Assembly: GCA_021846985.1 (NCBI GenBank)
Contig: JAJZVX010000001.1
Location: forward strand, 62,001 to 126,000
DNA length: 64,000 nucleotides
Reading direction: 5' to 3'
From: Acidobacteriota bacterium
GTDB taxonomy: Bacteria; Acidobacteriota; Terriglobia; Terriglobales; Acidobacteriaceae
Shown here: positions 25,365 to 32,897 of the stretch, in pieces
Position numbering within the stretch: the stretch's first letter is position 1
How the letters are laid out: the number at the start of each line of letters is the position of its first letter
Made by a program: the position numbers and the translations under genes
Notes under the pieces: model-generated
What the model was told of the DNA's origin: nothing
Seen by the model: the letters and a program-made list of their open reading frames with translations, nothing else
The model's database searches: none

Positions 25365-26933
25365 GTGAAAGCTTCCGCTTATCCCGTCCAGCCCTCCCGC
25401 AAGGAGTTTCAGGCGCTCGCCCGCGAGCACACCCTCGTTCCCGTCTGCCGGGTTCTGGCCGCCGACCTCGAGACCCCTGTCTCGGCCTTCCTGCGCGCCG
25501 CCTGGCCCGAGCGCGAGTGTTTCCTCCTGGAATCGGTCGAAAACGGCGAGCAGGTGGGCCGCTACACATTTATTGGCCTCGCGCCCTTCAAGAGGATCGT
25601 TGCCCGCGGCCGCGAGATCACCATCACCGAGGGCCGCAAGGTGGTCGATATCGAAGGCGACATCTTCCAGGTGCTGCGCCGCGCTCTGGCCGGCCATCGC
25701 CCCGCGCGCCTGCCCGGCCTGCCACCCTTCACCGCCGGCGCCGTTGGCTATTTCGCCTACGACGCCGTCCGCCAGATCGAGCGGCTGCCCGTTCGCGCCC
25801 AGGACGAGCTCGGCATCCCCGACGCCTGCCTGCTCTTCTTTGACGAGGTTCTCGCCTTCGACCACGTGCGCAAGGAGATCTGGCTCGTGGTCACCGCCGA
25901 TGTGATGCGCGGCGACCCCGGCGCCATTTACGACCGCGCCGTCGAGCGTCTCGACAAGCTCGAAAAGCGCCTTGCCAAGCCGCTGCCCAAGGCTCTCGTC
26001 CAGAAACCTCGCGCCCGCGCCAAACAGGCCAGGCTCAAGGTCACCCACCGCACGCCGAAAAGGAATTTCCTTGCCGCCGTCGAACGCGCCAAGGAGTACA
26101 TTGCCGCCGGCGACATCTTCCAGGCCGTCCTCTCCCAGCGCTTCGACGTCACGCCCGGTGTGGACAGCTTCCAGATCTATCGCGCCCTCCGCGCCGTCAA
26201 TCCCAGCCCGTATATGTTCTTTCTCCGCTTCGCTCCCGACGGGCCGCTGGACGCCGCCTCGGCCAAAGCGAAGCGCTCGTCCAAAAAGCAAAACCCGTCG
26301 AAGGTGGTCGAGCTGGCCGGCTCTTCGCCCGAGCTTCTGGTCCGCGTCGATCACGGCCGCGTGGAGTACCGGCCCATCGCCGGCACCCGTCCCCGCGGCG
26401 CCAACGAAGCCGAGGACGATGCCCTCGAAAAAGAAATGCTCGCCGACGAGAAAGAGCGCGCCGAGCACGTGATGCTCGTCGATCTGGGCCGCAACGACGT
26501 GGGCCGCGTCAGCCGCTTCGGCTCCGTCAAGGTGGACCGCCTGATGTACGTCGAGCGCTACTCCCACGTCATGCACATTGTCAGCAAGATCGAGGGCAGC
26601 CTGCGCAACGACCTTACCGCCGTCGATGCGTTGCGCGCCTGCTTCCCCGCCGGAACCCTCTCCGGCGCGCCCAAGGTGCGCGCCATGGAGATCATCGAAG
26701 AGCTGGAGACCGCCCGCCGCGGCGCCTATGGCGGCGCCGTGATGTACGCCGATTTCTCCGGCAACCTCGACTCCTGCATCGCCATCCGCGCCATGCTGGC
26801 CACCGGCGGCAAAGGCTACGTCCAGGCCGGCGCCGGCATTGTCGCCGACTCCGTCCCGGAGAACGAGTACCAGGAGTCCATGAACAAGGCCCAGGCCGTC
26901 ATCCGCGCCATTGAGCGCGCCCGAGCCATGTGA
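25365..26933 (+). CDS. trpE: Anthranilate synthase component I
   Basis: 522 residues. It makes anthranilate from chorismate and ammonia or glutamine (the latter with TrpG, not in the window). The N-terminal tryptophan-feedback site LLES (54-57) and NPSPYMFF (279-286) are both intact. Chorismate-binding marks: AAGDIFQAVLSQRF, PIAGTRPRG, DLGRNDVGRV, FPAGTLSGAPKVRAMEII, YADFSGNLD. A Lys/Ser-rich insertion lies at about residues 291-314, between the LRF strand and ELAGSSPE. The start GTG 25365 gives the family length; the Shine-Dalgarno sequence is poor. Codon use is unusually rich in C at third positions compared with flanking genes, though still in the local GC range. Confidence 0.95.
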   Translation: MKASAYPVQPSRKEFQALAREHTLVPVCRVLAADLETPVSAFLRAAWPERECFLLESVENGEQVGRYTFIGLAPFKRIVARGREITITEGRKVVDIEGDIFQVLRRALAGHRPARLPGLPPFTAGAVGYFAYDAVRQIERLPVRAQDELGIPDACLLFFDEVLAFDHVRKEIWLVVTADVMRGDPGAIYDRAVERLDKLEKRLAKPLPKALVQKPRARAKQARLKVTHRTPKRNFLAAVERAKEYIAAGDIFQAVLSQRFDVTPGVDSFQIYRALRAVNPSPYMFFLRFAPDGPLDAASAKAKRSSKKQNPSKVVELAGSSPELLVRVDHGRVEYRPIAGTRPRGANEAEDDALEKEMLADEKERAEHVMLVDLGRNDVGRVSRFGSVKVDRLMYVERYSHVMHIVSKIEGSLRNDLTAVDALRACFPAGTLSGAPKVRAMEIIEELETARRGAYGGAVMYADFSGNLDSCIAIRAMLATGGKGYVQAGAGIVADSVPENEYQESMNKAQAVIRAIERARAM

Positions 26934-27205
26934 GCCCGCGAAGAATCCCCATCCCCAGTCAGGGCGGCCTGGGTTGAACGTCCTTGTGATGTTCATTGGC
27001 CTTCGCGGATCGCGGGCTCTCCCGAACCGTGGGGAATGTCCTGTTTTGGAAGGAACAAACTTCAGTTGTGCCGCACGTCGCTGCGCCACAAACGCGGCCT
27101 CGTTCGCCGGCTGATTGAGAAACGCACGGGCAGGAAGTCTTGAAGAGCCATAAAAGGCGGGTTCACGCGCGAGTGCATGATCGTTGCCGATATATGATGG
27201 GGGGC

Positions 27206-28912
27206 ATGAGCATTCGTTCGCGTCTGTCTTCCTTGCTGGTGGTTTTTGCTTTGGTCTTGCTTGCCGTTCCGCGGCTTTCTGCGCAGGCCTATGTGGGCCG
27301 GCCGAAGCTGATCGTCATTGTGGTCATCGACCAGTTTCGCGCCGATTACCTGAACCGAGACGAAACCCTGTTCAAAGGCCGGGGCTTTCGCTTGTTCATG
27401 GATGAGGGCGCCTGGTTTACGGATTGCTACTACGACTACGCCAACACGAAGACGGCGCCGGGCCATGCCACCATTGGCACTGGAGCCTACACCGACGGCC
27501 ATGGCATCGAGTCCAATGAGTTCTGGGATGCCGCGCGTTCGATGACGCATCAGGTCACCTCGGTGGAGGATGAGCGCTACGAATTGGTGGATCTACCCGC
27601 CTCGTCGATTCCCGCCAACCAGCCCGGCGCTCCCGCTACAGCGCTCGGGTATGTCATCGGCTCCTCGCCGCGCAACCTGCGCGCCACCACGCTGGGCGAC
27701 GAGCTGCGGCTGGCCACGCAGGGCCGGGCGCGCGTCTACGGCATCTCGCTGAAGGACCGCGCCGCCATTCTGCCCGCGGGCCAGTCGGCCAACGGCGCCT
27801 TCTGGATCGATCCCGCGAGCGGCCAGTTCACCACCTCGACTTATTACATGGAGCATCTGCCGGAGTGGGCCCGGGTCTTTAACGCCAGCGATCGCCGCGC
27901 CGAGGCCGAGCGCGAGGCCAAGGTGCCCGGAACAAAGCAGTTCTTCGCCATGGTGGGCCGCACCCCGGCGGCAAACCGCTACGAACTGGACTTTGCCAAG
28001 GCTCTTATCAAAGGAGAAAAGCTGGGCCAGAATGGCGTGACCGACCTGCTGGTTGTCTCGCTCTCGGCCAACGACATTCAGGGCCATCAGTTTGGGCCCG
28101 ACTCGCTTTCCGAACAGCAGATGATCCTGAGCCTGGATCAGGATTTGGGCGGTTTCTTTGGCTGGCTCGACCAGAATATCGGCCTCAAGAACATGTGGCT
28201 GGCGCTCACCGCCGACCATGGCATTGCGCCCATCCCCGGCGAGGCTGCCAAGCTTGGCATCGACTCGGCGACGGTGGATACAAAGAAGCTATACGTCAGC
28301 CTGAACGCGGAGCTGAGCGCGCGATTTTCCTATGGCAAGCCGGCGGAGTACCTGCTGCCGGGTCCGGACCTGCCTTACATTGTGCTCAACAGTCAGGCTT
28401 TCCGCGCCGCGGGCGTGGACGAGAAGACCGCGGAGAACGCCGTGGCAGAGATGCTTCCGGGAGTGATCGCCAATCTGAGCCCCCACCCTGACGCGAACAC
28501 GGATGCGGCTCCGGCGCTGCACCGCCTGCCGCCCACGCCCCAGGTGGCGGGCGTCTACACCCGGCTGGAGTTCGAGCATGGCCAGTTGCCCCCTTCCGAA
28601 TGGGGGCGGCTGCTGGCCCACAGCTACGCCGATCACGGCAACTGGTTTGTCATGTTGGTGCTGGGCGCCTACCAGATGGGTGCAGCTTCGCCCTTCGGCG
28701 GTACGACTCACTTCAGCCCCTGGTCCTACGACCGGCATGTGCCGTTGGCTTTTTATGGCGAGCCATTTGCGTCGGGCGCATACCACCAGAAAGTTGCTCC
28801 CGTGGATTTGGCGGTGACTTTCTCCTCGCTGCTCGGCATCAACCGGCCTTCGGCGGCGGTGGGCCATGTGCTGACCATGGCTCTCAAGCCCGCATCGCCA
28901 GGCAAGAATTAG
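27206..28912 (+). CDS. Exported alkaline phosphatase/type I phosphodiesterase (PafA-like)
   Basis: 568 residues with a signal peptide (SIRSRLSSLLVVFALVLLAVPRLSAQ). The alkaline-phosphatase superfamily core is visible: VVIDQFRADYL (first metal Asp), the nucleophile Thr in TAPGHATIGTG, SLSANDIQGHQFGPDS, TADHGIAPIPGEA and a later YADHGNW. Such periplasmic enzymes hydrolyse phosphomonoesters or diesters, often for phosphate supply. The nearest relatives I recognise are PafA and nucleotide pyrophosphatase types. The start is ATG 27206; ATG codons at 27194 and 27197 are in frame. TATGAT (27193-27198) ends 7 nt before 27206. No neighbouring Pho genes. Confidence 0.85.
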   Translation: MSIRSRLSSLLVVFALVLLAVPRLSAQAYVGRPKLIVIVVIDQFRADYLNRDETLFKGRGFRLFMDEGAWFTDCYYDYANTKTAPGHATIGTGAYTDGHGIESNEFWDAARSMTHQVTSVEDERYELVDLPASSIPANQPGAPATALGYVIGSSPRNLRATTLGDELRLATQGRARVYGISLKDRAAILPAGQSANGAFWIDPASGQFTTSTYYMEHLPEWARVFNASDRRAEAEREAKVPGTKQFFAMVGRTPAANRYELDFAKALIKGEKLGQNGVTDLLVVSLSANDIQGHQFGPDSLSEQQMILSLDQDLGGFFGWLDQNIGLKNMWLALTADHGIAPIPGEAAKLGIDSATVDTKKLYVSLNAELSARFSYGKPAEYLLPGPDLPYIVLNSQAFRAAGVDEKTAENAVAEMLPGVIANLSPHPDANTDAAPALHRLPPTPQVAGVYTRLEFEHGQLPPSEWGRLLAHSYADHGNWFVMLVLGAYQMGAASPFGGTTHFSPWSYDRHVPLAFYGEPFASGAYHQKVAPVDLAVTFSSLLGINRPSAAVGHVLTMALKPASPGKN

Positions 28913-28944
28913 AGCGGCAGCCCATCTTCCAAGCCAGGCGAGTC

Positions 28945-28983
28945 AGCCAGAGACGCCTCCTTTTGCCGGGGCCGTTTCTGGCT
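28945..28983 (+). terminator. Hairpin after the phosphatase gene
   Basis: AGCCAGA (28945-28951) pairs with TCTGGCT (28977-28983) across a 25-nt loop, 33 bp after the stop. Weak terminator candidate; the rest of the 219-bp gap holds nothing recognisable. Confidence 0.3.
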
Positions 28984-29131
28984 GCGCCTCCGCACGCAAA
29001 CCCTCTGCTTTCCTGCATCAGGCGCTTTGGCGCAGGCTGCGCTGAAGCGCACTGCGCCGCGCGGCGGTTGCGGCGCGGGTGATTCCAGGAATATCGTTCC
29101 AGATGGACTGAGAAACAGGGGGCCAACTGCC

Positions 29132-30139
29132 ATGAGCGATGCGCCACACGCGGACCGGCGTGATTTTCTGAAGCGAGCGCTTTCCGGCGCCGCGGCGCTT
29201 GGACTGGTGGGCGCGCCCGCTTGCGCCGCCGCGGGGACGGAAGCGTCGGGCTGGAAGGCCAGGGTTGTGGTTGCCCGCGATCCGCAGTTGCGCGGCGGAG
29301 GCTCCTCGGTTGACCCTCAGCGGATGCTGGCTTTGCTCGACCGGGCCATGCAGACGCTTTTCTATCGCGACCATCCCGCCGAGGTTTGGCGGTTGGTGGT
29401 CAGGCCGGGCGATGTGGTGGGGCTGAAGGTGAACACCCTGGGCGGACGCGGCATCTCCACCAGCCGCGAGCTGGTCGCCGCCATCTGCGAGCGGCTGCAG
29501 GAGGCGGGCATCCGCCCCGCCGATATCGTGGTGTGGGACCGCGACACGCGCGAGATGGAGCGCGGCGGCTTCCATGCCGCGATGGGCGGCGACCGCGTGC
29601 AGTGTTTCGGCACCGACCAGGTGGATTACGAGGACGATCTTGCCATGTGGGGCAGCGTGGGCAGTCGGCTTTCGAAGATCCTCACCCGGCGCACCAACGT
29701 GCTCATCAGCCTGCCGGTGCTGAAGGACCACGACGGCGCCGGTGTCACACTCGGCCTCAAGAACATGTATGGCGCGATCCATAATCCGAACAAGTATCAT
29801 CCTGACGGCTGCAATCCCTATATCGCCGACGTGAATATGTTGCCCGAAATCAGGAAGCGGCTGCGGTTGACCATCTGCGATGGCACGACGGCCATGTATG
29901 ATGGCGGACCCGCCTATAAGCCGGAGAGCAGTTGGCAGATGAACGGCTTGATCGTTTCTACGGATCCTGTGGCGCTCGACTATACAGGCTGGCAGATCAT
30001 TGAGCGCAAGCGGGCGGAAAAGAAACTCAAGACCCTGGCCGCCGATGGCCGCGAGCCCAAGTACATTGCCACGGCGGCCGACAGAGAGCACCGTTTGGGC
30101 ACGTGCGATCCGAAAAGAATTTCGGCCATCGAGGTCTAG
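29132..30139 (+). CDS. DUF362 domain protein with Tat signal
   Basis: 335 residues. The N-terminus has a twin-arginine motif (RRDFLK, residues 9-14) and a hydrophobic stretch ending near ACAAAG, so export in folded form is expected. The DUF362 core shows VKVNTLGGRG, VVWDRD, SLPVLKDHDGAGVTLGLKNMYG and CDGTTAMYDGGP. Function of the family is not established; some members bind iron-sulfur clusters, but no CxxC ferredoxin motif is present here. The start at 29132 is preceded by a GGGGG element about 9 nt away. It lies 27 bp before the radical SAM gene and probably heads that operon. Confidence 0.82.
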   Translation: MSDAPHADRRDFLKRALSGAAALGLVGAPACAAAGTEASGWKARVVVARDPQLRGGGSSVDPQRMLALLDRAMQTLFYRDHPAEVWRLVVRPGDVVGLKVNTLGGRGISTSRELVAAICERLQEAGIRPADIVVWDRDTREMERGGFHAAMGGDRVQCFGTDQVDYEDDLAMWGSVGSRLSKILTRRTNVLISLPVLKDHDGAGVTLGLKNMYGAIHNPNKYHPDGCNPYIADVNMLPEIRKRLRLTICDGTTAMYDGGPAYKPESSWQMNGLIVSTDPVALDYTGWQIIERKRAEKKLKTLAADGREPKYIATAADREHRLGTCDPKRISAIEV

Positions 30140-30166
30140 ACGGGCGCATAATTGTGAGGTTTCGCT

Positions 30167-31357
30167 ATGTTCCGCAGGTTGAGTATCGAGAGTGAGAGTG
30201 CCGCAACCGGCGGCGCCTCATTTGACCGCCGTTTCTTCCTGAAGTGCGCCCTGGCGTCGGGCGCGTCGCTGGGAGCCGGGGGGGTGGTGCAGCCCGCGGC
30301 TGGCATGCCCGCCGCGGCCCAACCTCAGCAGAGCGATGCGCAGTTTGTGGTGGAAGCCAGGTTCTACGACAAGCAGCCCAACCGTAGGATCAAGTGCAAG
30401 CTGTGTCCGCGCGCCTGCGTGGTAGGAGACAAGGAGCGTGGTTACTGCGGCGCGCGGGAAAATCGCGGAGGAACTTACTACTCCCTGGTTCATTCGCGGG
30501 TGTGCGCGGCCCACGTCGATCCCATCGAAAAGAAGCCGCTCTTCCATTACCTGCCGGGCTCACTGGCTTTTTCGCTGGCCACGGCGGGATGCAACGTGAA
30601 CTGCAAGTTCTGCCAGAACTGGGACATCTCGCAGGTGCGCCCGGAGCAGATCGCCGCCGAGTACCTTCCTCCCTACCGGATCGCCCAACTGGCCCAGCAA
30701 TACGGCTGCCCCTCGATTGCCTACACCTATAGCGAGCCGGTCATCTTCAGCGAGTACATGATGGACACGGCCGACGCCGGCCACGAATCGGGAGTGCGCT
30801 CGGTGGTTGTTTCCAACGGCTACATCCAGCAGGAAGCGCTGAAGGCGGCCTACGGCAAGATGGATGCCGTAAAGATCGATTTGAAGGCGTTCAACGAAAA
30901 GTACTATCACGACGTGGTCACCGGGCAGTTGAAACCGGTGCTGGAGACGCTGACGACCCTGCGCAAAATGGGCAAGTGGACGGAGGTCGTCTATCTGGTG
31001 GTGCCCACGCTCAACGACAGCGAAGCAGAGTTCACGGGGCTGGCGCGCTGGGTAAAGGCCAATCTGGGTCCGGATGTGCCGCTGCACTTCACCCAGTTCC
31101 ATCCCCAGTACCTTTTGAAGAACCTGCCCATCACGCCGGTTTCAACGCTCGATCGCGCCAAGGCCATTGCCGATGCCGAGGGGCTCCATTTTGTCTATAT
31201 CGGCAACGTGCCCGGACACCCGGCGCAAAATACGTACTGCCCTCAGTGCAAGCGCCTCCTGGTGGAGCGCGTGGGATTCACCGCCGGCAAAATGTTGATT
31301 CGGAAGAACGCCTGTCCCTTCTGCGGGCGTCATATCCCCGGCATCTGGCACACATAA
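30167..31357 (+). CDS. amrS: AmmeMemoRadiSam system radical SAM enzyme, Tat-type leader
   Basis: 396 residues. The radical SAM cluster motif is C142-x3-C146-x2-C149 (GCNVNCKFCQNWDIS). Further cysteines flank it: CKLCPRACVVG (77-84) with YCGARENR before, and YCPQCKR and ACPFCGRHIPGIWH at the end, as expected for this pyruvate-formate-lyase-activase-like family. A twin-arginine motif, RRFFLK (21-26), followed by a hydrophobic Ala/Gly segment, forms a Tat leader. That is odd for an enzyme needing reduced flavodoxin or ferredoxin. GAGG stands about 8 nt before ATG 30167. The Memo-AMMECR1 fusion follows 22 bp later. The reaction is unknown. Confidence 0.9.
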   Translation: MFRRLSIESESAATGGASFDRRFFLKCALASGASLGAGGVVQPAAGMPAAAQPQQSDAQFVVEARFYDKQPNRRIKCKLCPRACVVGDKERGYCGARENRGGTYYSLVHSRVCAAHVDPIEKKPLFHYLPGSLAFSLATAGCNVNCKFCQNWDISQVRPEQIAAEYLPPYRIAQLAQQYGCPSIAYTYSEPVIFSEYMMDTADAGHESGVRSVVVSNGYIQQEALKAAYGKMDAVKIDLKAFNEKYYHDVVTGQLKPVLETLTTLRKMGKWTEVVYLVVPTLNDSEAEFTGLARWVKANLGPDVPLHFTQFHPQYLLKNLPITPVSTLDRAKAIADAEGLHFVYIGNVPGHPAQNTYCPQCKRLLVERVGFTAGKMLIRKNACPFCGRHIPGIWHT

Positions 31358-31379
31358 GGGCAGTCAGGAGAGGGAACGG

Positions 31380-32894
31380 ATGAAACTCGGAAGGAGTTAC
31401 AAAATGTGCTGCCTGATGGCTCAAGTGATCGCATTTCTGGCCATTCCGAACTTGCAGCATGTGCGCGCCGCCGAAGAGCAGAAGGTGCGCCAGCCCGGCG
31501 TGGCCGGAGCCTTTTATCCTGCCGATCCCCAAATGCTCACCTCCATGATGGATGAGATGCTGGCGAAGGCGGTGCAGCCACCCGTCGCCGGCTCCATCCT
31601 GGCCGTGGTGGCGCCGCACGCCGGTTATCAGTATTCCGGCCCCGTGGCCGCCTATACCTACGGCGCGCTGAAGGGACACAAGTATGCGCGGGTTGTGGTC
31701 ATCGCGCCGTCCCATTACGAGGCTTTTGACTTCACCTCCATCTATGACGGCGACGCCTACGCCACGCCGCTGGGCACAATTCCCGTGGACAGGACTTTCG
31801 CGCGCGAACTGGCAAAGATGAGCCCGACCATGAAGCTCTCCGAGCGCGGGCACCAGCCCACCGCCGCGGGCGCCGAACACGCCATTGAAGTTCAGTTGCC
31901 CTGGCTGCAGCATGTGCTGGGCCAGTTTACGCTGGTGCCCATCGTCATGGGCGACCAAAGTTACGAGAATAGTCGCGCGCTGGGCGTGGCGCTGGCCAAG
32001 CTCATCCATGGCGGCGACACCCTGATTGTGGCCAGCTCCGACCTTTCTCACTATCACCCCTACGACGACGCCGTGAAGATCGACCACAAGACCCTGAACG
32101 CTCTTCAGGAATGGGATTACTTCAGCATGTCGCGCAACTTCCAGATGCGCGTGTGGGAGGCCTGCGGCGGCGCGCCCATCGTGGCGGCCATGATTGCCGC
32201 CGAGCGCATGGGCGCCAACCAGGCGCGGGTGCTCAAGTACGCCAACTCCGGCGACACCTCGGGCGATCACGCGCGCGTGGTGGGCTACAGCGCCGACGTG
32301 TTCGTGAAAGCCGCGCACGCGGCCGCCCAGGAGCCGCCCTTCTCCCTGAGCGACGCGGACAAGAAGGAGCTTCTTGCGCTGGCCCGCAAATCGGTGGAGA
32401 ACTACGTGGAGATGGGCCACCCCTATCAGCCAGAACCGAGCAAGAGCGAGGCGCTCAACCGCGAACTGGGCGCTTTTGTCACATTGAAGATCGGCGGCGA
32501 CCTGCGCGGATGCATCGGCTACACCTCCGCCGTGAAGCCGCTCTATCTGACCGTGCGCGATACGGCCACGCTGGCCGCCGTGCGTGACCCGCGCTTTCCG
32601 CCGGTCACTGCGCTGGAACTGCCGCGCCTCCACTACGAGATCTCCGTGCTCTCGCCTTTGCGGCGCGTCCTCAATATCGAGCAGATTAAAGTGGGCGAGG
32701 ACGGCCTGATCATGGTCAACGGCAACTCCGAAGGACTTTTGCTGCCCCAGGTTCCCGTGGAAGAAAAGTGGAACCGGCAGACATTTCTGGAGCAGACTTG
32801 CAGGAAAGCTGGCATGCACAAAGATTGCTGGAAAGACGACGGAACCGATATTTTCAAGTTCACGGCCGTTGTCTTTGGCGAGCACAAGCCATAG
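31380..32894 (+). CDS. Memo-AMMECR1 fusion protein (AmmeMemoRadiSam proteins B and A)
   Basis: 504 residues in three parts. A signal-like N-terminus (positively charged to residue 8, hydrophobic 9-24, VRAAE) is followed by a Memo domain (about 36-312) and an AMMECR1 domain (about 325-500). Memo marks: PHAGYQYSGP (H80), PSHYEAFD (H112), DLSHYHPYD (221-229) and C262 in EACGGAP. H80, H112 and C262 correspond to the iron-binding triad H49/H81/C244 of human MEMO1. AMMECR1 has its hallmark LRGCIG (375-380). Two starts have good sites: ATG 31380 (GGAGAGGG) and ATG 31404 (AAGGAG); the first retains the charged n-region of the leader. Fusion with the radical SAM gene adjacent argues for one pathway. 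Confidence 0.93.
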   Translation: MKLGRSYKMCCLMAQVIAFLAIPNLQHVRAAEEQKVRQPGVAGAFYPADPQMLTSMMDEMLAKAVQPPVAGSILAVVAPHAGYQYSGPVAAYTYGALKGHKYARVVVIAPSHYEAFDFTSIYDGDAYATPLGTIPVDRTFARELAKMSPTMKLSERGHQPTAAGAEHAIEVQLPWLQHVLGQFTLVPIVMGDQSYENSRALGVALAKLIHGGDTLIVASSDLSHYHPYDDAVKIDHKTLNALQEWDYFSMSRNFQMRVWEACGGAPIVAAMIAAERMGANQARVLKYANSGDTSGDHARVVGYSADVFVKAAHAAAQEPPFSLSDADKKELLALARKSVENYVEMGHPYQPEPSKSEALNRELGAFVTLKIGGDLRGCIGYTSAVKPLYLTVRDTATLAAVRDPRFPPVTALELPRLHYEISVLSPLRRVLNIEQIKVGEDGLIMVNGNSEGLLLPQVPVEEKWNRQTFLEQTCRKAGMHKDCWKDDGTDIFKFTAVVFGEHKP

Positions 32895-32897
32895 CGC

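Noticed and set aside
24654-27089. An 811-codon minus-strand frame opposite trpE
   Set aside because: Gly/Ala/Val/Asp-rich antisense frame of a GC-rich gene, with no family features.
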